Source: Nocardioides sp. (GTDB taxonomy: Bacteria; Actinomycetota; Actinomycetes; Propionibacteriales; Nocardioidaceae). Taken from it: a DNA stretch of 51,115 bases. Made by a program: the position numbers and the translations under genes. The notes under the pieces were generated by a model, which saw only the letters and a program-made list of their open reading frames with translations, was not told the DNA's origin and did no database searches. Shown one piece after another: positions 1 to 10,516 of the stretch (positions are counted from its first letter, which is position 1; each line of letters starts with the position of its first letter). The stretch is from positions 1 to 51,115 of the forward strand of contig NZ_JACIXG010000035.1 in the NCBI RefSeq assembly GCF_014360585.1, in the 5' to 3' direction.

Positions 1-104
1 TTTTGGGGGTTCCCCACTGCCTACTGCCCCCCCCCACAACTACAGACTCGGCTCGCCATATCTACGGTTTCGGCGGGAAGTGGGTGAGGGCTCGGAGGGG
101 AGGG

Positions 105-533
105 TCAGCTGGGGACGATCTCGCCGTCGGTGACCTCGAAGGTGACCTCTTCCAGCGGACTCGTCGCCGGGCCCTGCATGACCGAGCCGTCCTCGATCGA
201 GAAGCGGCTGCCGTGGCACGGGCAGTCGATGCTGCCGCCGGTGACCTTCGAGACCGGGCAGTTGCGATGGGGGCAGATGGCAGAGAAGACCTTGAACGTG
301 CCCTCGGTGGGCTGGGTGGCCACCAGGTTGCGGTCGGCGACGATCACTCCCCCGCCGACCGGGACCTCGCTGGTCGCGACCAGCGGACCGCCGCCAGCTG
401 ACTCGGTGTCACCCGAGGAGCCGGCACCTGAGTCGCTGTCACCACTGCCGCACGCGACCAGAAGAGGCACGCCGACTGCGCTCACCGCAGTGCCGGTGAC
501 GATCTTGCGTCGGGTGATTCGAGATTCACTCAT
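105..533 (-). CDS. Rieske [2Fe-2S] domain protein, Tat-type lipoprotein
   Basis: Predicted 142-residue exported Rieske iron-sulfur protein. The chosen ATG gives an N-terminus with a twin-arginine stretch (ITRRK), a hydrophobic segment and a lipobox-like LLVACG, so the mature protein is probably a lipid-anchored electron carrier outside the membrane. The cluster ligands are visible near the C-terminus as CPHRNC (Cys-X-His) and CPCHGS (Cys-X2-His). A Gly/Ser/Asp-rich linker joins anchor and domain. An upstream in-frame start would add 16 residues ahead of the Tat motif and is less likely. It lies just downstream of uvrA on the same strand with no obvious functional link; the electron partner is unknown. 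Confidence 0.9.
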   Translation of the reverse strand: MSESRITRRKIVTGTAVSAVGVPLLVACGSGDSDSGAGSSGDTESAGGGPLVATSEVPVGGGVIVADRNLVATQPTEGTFKVFSAICPHRNCPVSKVTGGSIDCPCHGSRFSIEDGSVMQGPATSPLEEVTFEVTDGEIVPS

Positions 534-609
534 ACTGCCCAGGATAGGCGCGCTCGGCGGGCCGCGTCGCTCGCGGAGCACAAACCCTCAGGCAATTCTC
601 GGACTCGGA

Positions 610-3579
<2,970 letters not shown>

Positions 3580-3620
3580 GTTCTTTCCTCGTTCAGTGCT
3601 ATCGCATCGCGCTACCGCGT

Positions 3621-3634
3621 CGAACTGATGTTCG
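3621..3634. promoter_or_regulatory. LexA (SOS) box upstream of uvrA
   Basis: CGAACTGATGTTCG fits the actinobacterial SOS box CGAAC-N4-GTTCG exactly and sits in the uvrA promoter region, about 42 bp before its start codon. Repression by LexA and induction by DNA damage are inferred from the site class. Confidence 0.88.
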
Positions 3635-3728
3635 CATCATACGACGGCGAGAAGACTCCAGATTGCACCCTCTCACGGAGCACCGACAATTTTGCTTGTG
3701 CTGGCGCCGGACGTGCTTGCATGGGGGC

Positions 3729-4412
3729 ATGAGCGATGTCCCTTCCACTTATACAGGCGCCGTGAAACCGGGCGGCCCGGCCGACGTGCGTGAGCTCGCC
3801 GGCCTGACCGTCACGAAGGTGGCCGTCGACGAGCAGATGTCCAACAACTGCTACCTGTTGCGCTGCCGCTCCACCGGCGAGCAGCTCCTGATCGACGCCG
3901 CGGCCGAGCCCGAGACCCTGCTCCCCCTCGTCGGAGAGGAGCTGGCCACCGTCGTCACCACCCACCAGCACTGGGATCACCATCGAGCCCTGGCGGACGT
4001 CAACGCCGCGACCGGCGCCGCGGTCCTGGCCGGAGAGCCCGACGCCGCCGCGATCACGGAGGCCACCGGCGTACCCGTCTCTCGCTCCCTTTCCCACGGC
4101 GACACCGTCACTGTCGGCCGCTGCGACCTCGAGGTGATCGCGCTGCGCGGTCACACGCCCGGGTCGGTCGCTCTCGTCTACCGCGACCCCGAGGGCACGC
4201 CTCACCTGTGGACGGGCGACAGTCTCTTCCCTGGGGGCGTCGGAAACACCCAGCAGGATCCCGTACGTTTCGCCCAGCTGCTCGACGATGTCGAGGAGCG
4301 GATCTTCGCAGCTCTGCCCGACGACACCTGGTTCTATCCGGGCCACGGCGACGACTCCACGCTCGGCGCGGAGCGGCCCCATCTCGCGGAGTGGCGCGCG
4401 CGGGGGTGGTGA
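3729..4412 (+). CDS. Metallo-beta-lactamase-fold hydrolase, glyoxalase II-like
   Basis: 227-residue MBL-fold enzyme. The first metal-binding motif reads THQHWDHH (HxHxDH) near residue 78. Further ligands follow at GHTPGS, at the TGDSLFPG Asp and at YPGHGDDS, the order seen in glyoxalase II-like hydrolases. ATG 3729 is preferred over an in-frame ATG 66 nt upstream because the family fold begins soon after it. It is divergent from uvrA and shares the intergenic region holding the LexA box, but is oriented away from it. The substrate cannot be told from sequence; a hydroxyacyl thioester is the usual guess. Confidence 0.9.
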   Translation: MSDVPSTYTGAVKPGGPADVRELAGLTVTKVAVDEQMSNNCYLLRCRSTGEQLLIDAAAEPETLLPLVGEELATVVTTHQHWDHHRALADVNAATGAAVLAGEPDAAAITEATGVPVSRSLSHGDTVTVGRCDLEVIALRGHTPGSVALVYRDPEGTPHLWTGDSLFPGGVGNTQQDPVRFAQLLDDVEERIFAALPDDTWFYPGHGDDSTLGAERPHLAEWRARGW

Positions 4413-4428
4413 CCCCTGCTCCGAGCGA

Positions 4429-4941
4429 CTAGCCCCCGGTGCGGGCGAGCGACTGGGACTGCGGCTCCTCGCTCGGAGTCGGGGTCTCGGTCGGCGTCGG
4501 GGTCTCGGTCGGCTCCTCGGAATGGGTCGGCTCGGCGGTCGGCTCCGGCTCGGAAGTGCGCGTGGGGCCCGAGGTCGGCGTCGAGCCAGCGGTCTGGTCG
4601 GGCTCGGCCGGCACGCGCGGAGCCTTCGGAGGGTTCGAGTCCACAGCCGTCGCCGTCGGGCTGGGCTCGCCGGGATGGTCGATCGTGCCGTGGCGATCCT
4701 CGGCGGCACCACCCGGACGCGTGGGCGCGCCGGCTGACGGCTCCGCGGACGGCTCTGCGGCAGGGATCGGCGGCAGCCGGTCCACATCGGGGTAGGTGTC
4801 CTCGACGCCCTCGTACCCGGTGAGCGGGTCACGATCAGGGCGCTCGCCGCCTGCCAGACCGGCGACGAGGACGACTGCTCCGAGACCGGTCATGACCGCG
4901 CCGGCCAGGATGCCCGCCATGGCGACCTGCTTGATGTGCAA
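4429..4941 (-). CDS. Secreted or membrane-anchored protein with Pro/Thr/Glu-rich tail (paralog A)
   Basis: 170 residues. The start is probably TTG at 4941, preceded by GGGAG at good spacing; an ATG seven codons in is the alternative. One hydrophobic segment lies near the N-terminus (about residues 7-28), followed by a low-complexity Pro/Ser/Thr/Glu/Ala tail with repeated TPTE and EPT units. It ends in SLARTGG, which resembles a sortase-type LxxTG, but no membrane segment or basic tail follows, so sorting is doubtful. It is a clear paralog of the next gene upstream: both begin with Lys-Gln-Val/Ile-Ala then a Met/Ala/Gly helix. Function unknown; a wall-spanning surface protein is plausible. Confidence 0.7.
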   Translation of the reverse strand: MHIKQVAMAGILAGAVMTGLGAVVLVAGLAGGERPDRDPLTGYEGVEDTYPDVDRLPPIPAAEPSAEPSAGAPTRPGGAAEDRHGTIDHPGEPSPTATAVDSNPPKAPRVPAEPDQTAGSTPTSGPTRTSEPEPTAEPTHSEEPTETPTPTETPTPSEEPQSQSLARTGG

Positions 4942-5050
4942 CTCGACTCCCTGTACCCGCCCCGCGCGTGGTGTGGGGCACAGCGTAGGACAGCGAGGCG
5001 TCGAGCGTTACCCGCCCCGGGGCATCGCGACCGGCACCCCGGAGCCGAGA

Positions 5051-5602
5051 TCAGTCAGTGGGCGTGCCCGAGGGGTCGGGCTCACCGGTGTCCGACTCGC
5101 TCGGCGACTCGGTCGGCTCGCTGGGCGACTCGGTCGGCTGGCTCGGCGACTCGCTGGGCTCGCTGGGCGACTGGCTGGGCTCGCTGGGCGACTCATCCGG
5201 CACGCTCGGCGACCCGCCTGGTCCGCCCGGGCTGCGCGTCGGCCTGGGCTCCGACGGAATCTGAGTGGGGCGTGCCGGGGCCGGGGTCGTCGAGCCCTGC
5301 GCCGACTCCTCGATCGAACGTGGGCTCCCCGGAACCGGCCCGGGCGTCTCCGGCGTCTCCGGCGCCTCGCTCCCGGGAGCGCGACTGAACGGCCCACTCT
5401 GCGACGGCGTCGATGAAGACTTCTCCAGCGGTCCGACCGGCGAGACCGGTGAGATCAGGCTGACCCCGGACTCGTCTGTGGCGTAGCTGTGGCCTGGCTC
5501 CTCGGCTCCGGCGTTTCCGACGATCAACCCACCGATCCCGATGCTCGTCATGGCCAGCCCTGTAGCCATTCCGGCCAAGGCGATCTGCTTGCGGTGCGAC
5601 AC
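5051..5602 (-). CDS. Secreted or membrane-anchored protein with seven-residue SEPxxSP repeats (paralog B)
   Basis: 183 residues from a GTG at 5602 with a GGGGG ribosome binding site just upstream; longer in-frame starts would place the hydrophobic segment mid-protein. The N-terminal MSHRKQIALAG helix parallels paralog A. The C-terminal third is built of repeated seven-residue units (SEPSQSP, SEPSESP, SQPTESP, SEPTESP), encoded by a 21-bp tandem DNA repeat. Acidic, extended and probably outside the membrane. Function unknown; the tandem pair suggests duplication followed by divergence of the tail. Confidence 0.72.
   Translation of the reverse strand: MSHRKQIALAGMATGLAMTSIGIGGLIVGNAGAEEPGHSYATDESGVSLISPVSPVGPLEKSSSTPSQSGPFSRAPGSEAPETPETPGPVPGSPRSIEESAQGSTTPAPARPTQIPSEPRPTRSPGGPGGSPSVPDESPSEPSQSPSEPSESPSQPTESPSEPTESPSESDTGEPDPSGTPTD
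5090..5200. repeat. 21-bp coding tandem repeat in paralog B
   Basis: About five imperfect 21-bp units (core CGACTCGGTCGGCTCGCTGG on the plus strand) encode the SEPxxSP heptads. In-frame length changes would alter tail length without breaking the gene. Boundaries are approximate. Confidence 0.75.
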
Positions 5603-5758
5603 GATTCCCCCGTGATACCAACGACTCGACAAGTTCTCTGGTCGTGCACAGTAGACCCACAAAGATCGAAACTGTGCGACCACTATCGGAGTGTCGGGCC
5701 TCCCTGGCAAGTCCTCGTCATCTATCGTTCGACCGATATAACCCCTGGTAAGAGGTCT

Positions 5759-5775
5759 GTTCGCCCCGGGCGAAC
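5759..5775. promoter_or_regulatory. ClgR-type operator upstream of the PopR-like gene
   Basis: GTTCGCCCCGGGCGAAC is a perfect 8-1-8 palindrome ending 39 bp before the regulator's ATG. It fits the GTTCGC-N5-GCG consensus I recall for Streptomyces ClgR operators. This suggests autoregulation, or control of this gene by a separate ClgR. Confidence 0.75.
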
Positions 5776-5814
5776 GGCCCGCTCGGCCCATCCACACAGC
5801 GCTAAGGTGAGGTC

Positions 5815-6135
5815 ATGGGCGAATTGATCAGGTTTCCCGGCCATCCGCCGCCGGACGAGGACAAGCCGGCGCCGCTGTGGCGTGAGGCAGCGGGCCAGGT
5901 GATCCGCGAGGAGCGATCCCGCCAGGAGCGTACGCTCGCCGATGTCGCCGGCGACGCCGGTGTCTCGACGCAATACCTCTCCGAGATCGAGCGCGGCCGC
6001 AAGGAGCCCAGCTCCGAGATGCTCGAGGCCGTCGGCGGCGCCCTCGGTCTCGGCCTCGTCGACCTCACCGAGCGGGTCACCCGCACGCTGCGCGCGGGCG
6101 CCCGTCTCTCCGGCCCGCTGGCTCTCGCCGCCTGA
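5815..6135 (+). CDS. XRE-family transcriptional regulator, PopR/ClgR-like
   Basis: 106-residue regulator with one helix-turn-helix domain (about residues 30-85, including LADVAGDAGVSTQYLSEIER and RKEPSSEML), characteristic of the ClgR/PopR group that activates clp protease genes. It ends in Leu-Ala-Ala. In Streptomyces, PopR and ClgR have C-terminal alanines that mark them for ClpP1P2 degradation, so this protein may be unstable in the same way. It is convergent with a two-gene clpP operon whose promoter holds a PopR-type site. PopR is favoured by the neighbour genes; the palindrome in its own promoter looks like a ClgR box. Confidence 0.85.
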   Translation: MGELIRFPGHPPPDEDKPAPLWREAAGQVIREERSRQERTLADVAGDAGVSTQYLSEIERGRKEPSSEMLEAVGGALGLGLVDLTERVTRTLRAGARLSGPLALAA

Positions 6136-6150
6136 CCCCGCCGGCTCGGC

Positions 6151-6756
6151 TCAGAGCGCCGCGAGCTTGCGGCTCTCCAGCACCGCGTCCGCCAGCCCGT
6201 ACGCCACCGACTCCTCGGCGCCCAGGACGAGGTCGCGCTCGGTGTCGGTGTGGACCTGCTCCGAGCTGTGGCCGGTGTGGCGCGCGAGCAGCGCGTCCAT
6301 CTCGGCACGCACCCGGCTGATCTCCTTCGCCGCGACCTGCAGGTCGGTGACATCGCCCCGCTGACCGCCCTGTCCCGGCTGCTGCAGCACCACCCGCGCA
6401 TGCGGGAGGACCGTACGCCGCCCCGGCTCCCCCGCGGCCAGGAGCACCGCCGCCGAGCCCGCCGCCTGGCCCACGCACGTGGTCGCAACCGTGGCGCGGA
6501 TGAACTGCATCGTGTCGTAGATGCCGAACATCGCGGTGGGGTCCCCGCCTGGCGAGCTGAGATAGAGGTTGATCTCGGAGTCCGGGGACTCCGACTCCAG
6601 GTGCAGCAGCTGCGCGATGACGACGTTGGCGACGCCGTCGTCGATCGGCGTGCCGATGTAGATGATCCGGTCCGAGAGCAGCCGGCTGTAGATGTCTACC
6701 GCACGCTCGCCGTTACGGGTCTTCTCGACGACCGAGGGGATCGTGTACGAGCTCAT
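6151..6756 (-). CDS. ClpP-family protein with degenerate catalytic triad
   Basis: 201 residues, clearly ClpP by fold ([35 protein letters not shown], and a C-terminal LARHTG...DTERD...YGLADAV). The triad is damaged. The nucleophile region reads [11 protein letters not shown] where active ClpPs have GQAAS, so Gly holds the Ser position and a Ser sits one residue later. The His in the usual VxIHQP is Gln (VVLQQP). The Asp in DTERD is kept. The codons were checked directly in the DNA. It is second in the operon and overlaps the intact clpP by ATGA, so it probably forms mixed rings as a structural, ClpR-like subunit. Confidence 0.92.
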   Translation of the reverse strand: MSSYTIPSVVEKTRNGERAVDIYSRLLSDRIIYIGTPIDDGVANVVIAQLLHLESESPDSEINLYLSSPGGDPTAMFGIYDTMQFIRATVATTCVGQAAGSAAVLLAAGEPGRRTVLPHARVVLQQPGQGGQRGDVTDLQVAAKEISRVRAEMDALLARHTGHSSEQVHTDTERDLVLGAEESVAYGLADAVLESRKLAAL

Positions 6757-7385
6757 CGGGCACCACCGGCAGGGGAAAGGCCGAAGGCGACGCCGCGTTG
6801 CTGCACCGGCGTCACCGACTTCACGTCGTTGAGCACCTCGTCCACGAAGCCGTACTCGCGCGCCTCCTCCGCGGTGAACCATCGGTCGCGGAGCGAGTCC
6901 TTGTCGATCTGCTCGACGCTCTGGCCGGTATGAGCGGCGGTGATCCTCAGCATCTGCTCGGTCATCCGCGCCAGCCGCGCCGCCTGCACCTCGATGTCGG
7001 CCGCAGAACCGCCGATTCCGGCTGATCCCTTGTGGAGCAGCACCTCGGTGTGCGGCAGGACGTAGCGCTTCCCCGGGGTGCCCGCGGTGAGCAGGAACTG
7101 CCCCATGCTGGCAGCCATCCCCATCCCGAGCGTGGAGACGTCGTTGGGGATCAGGTGCATCACGTCGTAGATCGCCATCCCGGCCGTCACCGAGCCGCCG
7201 GGCGAGTTGATGTAGAGGGAGATGTCGCGGTGCGGGTCCTCGGCGCTGAGCAGGAGCAGCTGCGCGCAGATCCGGTTGGCGATCGCGTCGTCCACCTCCT
7301 GGCCGAGCACGATGATCCGCTGGTTCTGGAGTCTTGCCGTCAACTGCTCGTCGAGCGGCCCTGCGCTGATGGGTGTCTGGGTCAT
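6753..7385 (-). CDS. clpP: ATP-dependent Clp protease proteolytic subunit
   Basis: 210-residue ClpP with an intact triad: Ser in [11 protein letters not shown], His in VLLHKGSAG and Asp in KDSLRDRW. It is the first gene of a two-gene operon and shares ATGA with the degenerate paralog. By position and regulator it resembles the Streptomyces clpP3-clpP4 operon, which PopR turns on when the main ClpP1P2 protease is lacking. The housekeeping pair is presumably elsewhere. The C-terminal tail of about 20 residues is rich in Gly, Val and Pro. Proteolysis would need a Clp ATPase (ClpX or ClpC) that this window does not encode. Confidence 0.95.
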   Translation of the reverse strand: MTQTPISAGPLDEQLTARLQNQRIIVLGQEVDDAIANRICAQLLLLSAEDPHRDISLYINSPGGSVTAGMAIYDVMHLIPNDVSTLGMGMAASMGQFLLTAGTPGKRYVLPHTEVLLHKGSAGIGGSAADIEVQAARLARMTEQMLRITAAHTGQSVEQIDKDSLRDRWFTAEEAREYGFVDEVLNDVKSVTPVQQRGVAFGLSPAGGAR

Positions 7386-7425
7386 GCTGTCGAGCCTGCT
7401 CCGGGCGTACGCAGCATTCCAGCGA

Positions 7426-7457
7426 ATCTGCCGGGGGCAGATCTGCTCTCAGCAGAT
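7426..7457. promoter_or_regulatory. Tandem PopR-type operators in the clpP promoter
   Basis: Two 17-bp palindromes share two bases: ATCTGCC-GGG-GGCAGAT (7426-7442) and ATCTGCT-CTC-AGCAGAT (7441-7457). The first matches exactly the TCTGCC-N3-GGCAGA site I recall for Streptomyces PopR; the second differs by one base pair per arm. They lie 41-72 bp upstream of the clpP start, as expected for an activator. Confidence 0.82.
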
Positions 7458-7505
7458 CCCGCGGTCCGGCCCCGCTCCGGTCGAGGCTGCGGCACACTCT
7501 CACCC

Positions 7506-8222
7506 GTGCTCGCGGACATCGAACTCATCCACATCCTGGCCGCGGCAGTGGCTGCGAGCGGCCTCTACGCCCTCGTGGTCGCGACAACGACGGCAGTCAA
7601 GACACGCCGCCTCGCTCGAAATTCCCACCCCGACGCCGCGTATGCGGCCCTGTGCGCAAGTCGCGGCTGGACCTACACCAGCAAGGGCAGGAGCGCCCCG
7701 ACGAGATTCCAACTGATGCCGACGGAAGAGGAATCCGCGCTACCCGCAGGTCCACAGGCGATCAACGTGGTCACCGGCACCCATACTGCCCGCCCCTTCC
7801 TCTCCTACGAGCACAGGTCGTGGTCGCGCAAGCCCTTGACGGCTCTCGCGGGCCCGACCCTCCACCGTTATCGATCGGAGCACCTTCACCTGGTCGGAAT
7901 CGACCTCGGGCATCTCCACCCGTGGCTGCTCGTGCGGCCGAAGGCCTCCACCGGCAGAGGATCGCAACTGCTCTCCCGCACCGAGGACTCCTTCGAACAC
8001 GCCTACTCCGTGGAGACGACCCGCAAGACATTCGCCACGGCTGTGCTCCACGACGAGATGCGCGACCACCTCCTCCGCAACCCGGCGCGCTATCAGTTCG
8101 ACGGGACCTGGGTGCTCATGGTCGTCGACGGACCCGCGCGACCGGAGGACGTCGAACCACGTCTGGCCACCCTGACCGCCTTCCTCGACCTCGTACCCGA
8201 TCACCTCCTGAACCGCTACTGA
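7506..8222 (+). CDS. Conserved hypothetical membrane-anchored protein
   Basis: 238 residues from GTG 7506; the open frame upstream overlaps the clpP control region and is not coding. One N-terminal transmembrane helix (about residues 5-27) is followed by a soluble cytoplasmic domain containing [12 protein letters not shown] near the start and ending in [13 protein letters not shown]. The layout resembles DUF3137-like proteins in which a helix precedes an alpha/beta domain, but I cannot assign the family firmly. No catalytic motif is visible. It is divergent from clpP, so the two may share promoter space. Confidence 0.72.
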   Translation: MLADIELIHILAAAVAASGLYALVVATTTAVKTRRLARNSHPDAAYAALCASRGWTYTSKGRSAPTRFQLMPTEEESALPAGPQAINVVTGTHTARPFLSYEHRSWSRKPLTALAGPTLHRYRSEHLHLVGIDLGHLHPWLLVRPKASTGRGSQLLSRTEDSFEHAYSVETTRKTFATAVLHDEMRDHLLRNPARYQFDGTWVLMVVDGPARPEDVEPRLATLTAFLDLVPDHLLNRY

Positions 8223-8242
8223 CCACCTCGTAGGCTCTCCCC

Positions 8243-9187
8243 GTGCGCTGCGTGATTCTCGACGACTATCAGGACGTGGCGAGGACGTACGCCGCATGGG
8301 ACTCTCTCGAAGGGGTCGAGGTCACCGCGGTGACCGATCATCTCGACCCGGACGCCCTGGTCCAGGCGCTCGACGGGGTCGAGATCGTGGTGGCGATGCG
8401 GGAGCGTACGCCGTTCTCGGCCGCCATTCTGGAGCGGCTGCCGAACCTGAGGCTGCTGGTCACGACCGGGATGCGCAACGCCTCGATCGACCTCGCCGCG
8501 GCCGAGCGGCTCGGCGTCACGGTGTGCGGCACTCCGTCGAGCCCGCACCCGCCGGTCGAGCTGACCTGGGCGCTGATCCACGCGCTGACGCGCCACATCG
8601 TCACCGAGGCGAGCAGCGTCACCTGGCAGCGGACCGTCGGGAGCGACCTCCACGGCCGGACGCTCGGTCTGCTCGGGCTCGGCAAGATCGGGGCCCGGGT
8701 CGCGGCCGTCGGACAGGCCTTCGGGATGGACGTGATCGCCTGGAGTCCTCACCTGACCGCCGAGCGCGCCGAGCCGGCCGGGGTGCGCGCGGTCGACAGG
8801 GCCACCCTGTTCGAGACCAGCGACATCCTCTCGCTCCATCTCGTCCTCGCCGAGAGCACCCGGCACATCGTCGGGCATGCCGAGCTGGCGTCGATGAAGC
8901 CGACGGCGTACCTGGTCAACACCTCGCGTGCCGGGCTGGTCGACACCGAGGCGCTGATCGCCCATCTCGGCTCCGGCACCATCGCGGGCGCAGGTCTGGA
9001 CGTCTACGACGTCGAGCCGCTCCCCGCCGACGACGTGCTGCGACACCTGCCGAACGTGGTCGCCACCCCACATCTCGGCTACGTCACCGAGGACAACTAC
9101 CGCTGCTTCTACGGTGGCGCCGTCGAGGACGTCGCCGCCTGGCTGGCCGGCGACCCGATCCGCCGGCTGGCACCGAAGAGCGACTGA
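8243..9187 (+). CDS. D-2-hydroxyacid dehydrogenase, NAD-binding
   Basis: 314-residue member of the D-isomer-specific 2-hydroxyacid dehydrogenase family. The Rossmann motif is GLLGLGKIGARVA (about residue 140). The active-site residues appear in order: Arg in VNTSRAGLVD, Glu in DVYDVEPLP and His in ATPHLGYVT. GTG start 20 bp after the preceding stop. The specific substrate (glycerate, phosphoglycerate, glyoxylate or other) cannot be read from sequence, and the neighbours give no pathway. It is shorter than SerA and has no ACT domain, so it is not a standard phosphoglycerate dehydrogenase. Confidence 0.92.
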   Translation: MRCVILDDYQDVARTYAAWDSLEGVEVTAVTDHLDPDALVQALDGVEIVVAMRERTPFSAAILERLPNLRLLVTTGMRNASIDLAAAERLGVTVCGTPSSPHPPVELTWALIHALTRHIVTEASSVTWQRTVGSDLHGRTLGLLGLGKIGARVAAVGQAFGMDVIAWSPHLTAERAEPAGVRAVDRATLFETSDILSLHLVLAESTRHIVGHAELASMKPTAYLVNTSRAGLVDTEALIAHLGSGTIAGAGLDVYDVEPLPADDVLRHLPNVVATPHLGYVTEDNYRCFYGGAVEDVAAWLAGDPIRRLAPKSD

Positions 9188-9958
9188 TCAGCCGAACCGG
9201 CGTACGTAGGGCGTGGTGGTGCCGACCTTGACCAGGCCCGAGCGCTCGAGGATCGGCCGGGAGAACTCGGTGGAGTCGCTGTGGATGTAGCGCTTGCCCA
9301 GGGCGATGGCGGTGCGGGCACGAGCAGCGGTCAGGGCCCGGTAGATGCCGCGGCCGCGCCACTTCTCCAGCGTCGCGCCGCCCCAGATGCCGGCGAACTC
9401 CGTGCCTGCGACCGGGTCGATCCGGCCGGCGCTGACGATCTCGCCGTCCGCCTCGGCCACCCACAGCTCGCACTCCCCCGCCGCGAGCCGACGCACCAGG
9501 TCCTCGAGCCGCGCCGCAGACGTCGGAGAGCCGAAGACGCCGTCCTGCATGATGCCGGCGGCGCGTACGTCCTCCACGTCGGTGATCGAGCGCAGACGGA
9601 CGCCCTGGGGCACCGCGACGTCCACAGCGAGCAGCCGGGCCTCGCCGACCATGATCGACTCGGGCTCCTCCGGCTCGAACCCGTGTCGCAGCAGGGTCTC
9701 GTGCAGCCCCGGCGCGTGGTCGTGACCGCGGGTCTTCCACTCGATCTCCTCGATCGCCGGGTCGGCGGCGAAGTGCGCCACCGCCGCTGCGACCAGCGCC
9801 TCGATCCCGGCCTCGTCGGCCCCGTCGAGGTCCTGGTAGGAGATGAAGCCCCGTTCACCGTCGAAGGTGATCAGCCGCAGCGGCCCGTGCCGGGCCACCG
9901 ACACCGCCCCGGAAGTCTCGGCGTCGGTTCGCAGCTGCTCGTCATAGGCTTTCAGCAC
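9188..9958 (-). CDS. GNAT-family N-acetyltransferase
   Basis: 256 residues from GTG 9958. The C-terminal half carries the GNAT fold with acetyl-CoA loop EKWRGRGIYRALTAAR and a final strand ending in YVRRFG. The N-terminal half is a diverged domain with a conserved feel (PLRLITFDGERGF, AAVAHFAAD). The upstream open frame continues through the next promoter and is not coding. Convergent with the dehydrogenase, with stop codons directly abutting. Substrate unknown. Confidence 0.82.
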   Translation of the reverse strand: MLKAYDEQLRTDAETSGAVSVARHGPLRLITFDGERGFISYQDLDGADEAGIEALVAAAVAHFAADPAIEEIEWKTRGHDHAPGLHETLLRHGFEPEEPESIMVGEARLLAVDVAVPQGVRLRSITDVEDVRAAGIMQDGVFGSPTSAARLEDLVRRLAAGECELWVAEADGEIVSAGRIDPVAGTEFAGIWGGATLEKWRGRGIYRALTAARARTAIALGKRYIHSDSTEFSRPILERSGLVKVGTTTPYVRRFG

Positions 9959-10072
9959 AGCGCGAAACCTACGCCGAAGTCGGATGCGGAAGCATGTAGT
10001 TATCGGGCGGTCGGCTCCGTTCCTCAGGTGAATGGCGCTTACAGGGAGCGCCCGAAGTGGAAGGGTGAGGAC

Positions 10073-10516
10073 ATGCCTCGCTACCTGATGATCCTCGACT
10101 ACCAAGGCGGCACCGACGACACTCCCGGCGGGATGGCCGGTTGGAAGCCGGATGAGCTGCAGGGCCACATGAGCTACTACGAAGCGCTCAACAAGGCCCT
10201 GTCCGAGTCCGGCGAGCTGGTCCACGTCGAGGCGCTGACGCCACCCGACCAGGCGTTCGTGGTGACCTCCGACGGCACCGACAGGACCGTCACCGACGGG
10301 CCGTTCCAGGAGTTCAAGGAGTGGGTCGCCGGCTACATGATCGTCGACGCCGAGACCGAGGAGCGTGCGCTGGAGATCGCCGGGCTCTACTCGGCCGCAC
10401 CCGGTGCCGGCGGACGGCCGGTCGAGCAGCCGATCCAGGTCCGCCGGATGTACCACGGCACCGACGGCTCCTCGGTCGACGACACCATTGCCTTCGGCGA
10501 GGCGAGCATCGAGTGA
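10073..10516 (+). CDS. DGPF/YCII-family protein, partner of ECF42 sigma factor
   Basis: 147-residue YCII-related protein with the signature VTDGPFQEFKEW (DGPF) near residue 80 and the MPRYLMILDY start typical of the family. A good ribosome binding site (GGGTGAGG) precedes the ATG. Its stop overlaps the GTG of the sigma factor gene (GTGA), so the two are cotranscribed. DGPF proteins are the standard genomic partners of ECF42 sigma factors; their role is uncertain but they are targets of the sigma factor in studied species. Confidence 0.92.
   Translation: MPRYLMILDYQGGTDDTPGGMAGWKPDELQGHMSYYEALNKALSESGELVHVEALTPPDQAFVVTSDGTDRTVTDGPFQEFKEWVAGYMIVDAETEERALEIAGLYSAAPGAGGRPVEQPIQVRRMYHGTDGSSVDDTIAFGEASIE

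Noticed and set aside
4429..4450. LARTGG as a sortase signal
   Set aside because: No membrane helix or basic tail follows; the protein ends there.
4620..4660. GGTTCGAGTCC like a tRNA T-loop
   Set aside because: It lies inside a coding gene and no acceptor stem or cloverleaf can be drawn around it.
5090..5200. Regular 21-bp repeats as a possible CRISPR
   Set aside because: No spacers; the repeats are contiguous and encode heptads.
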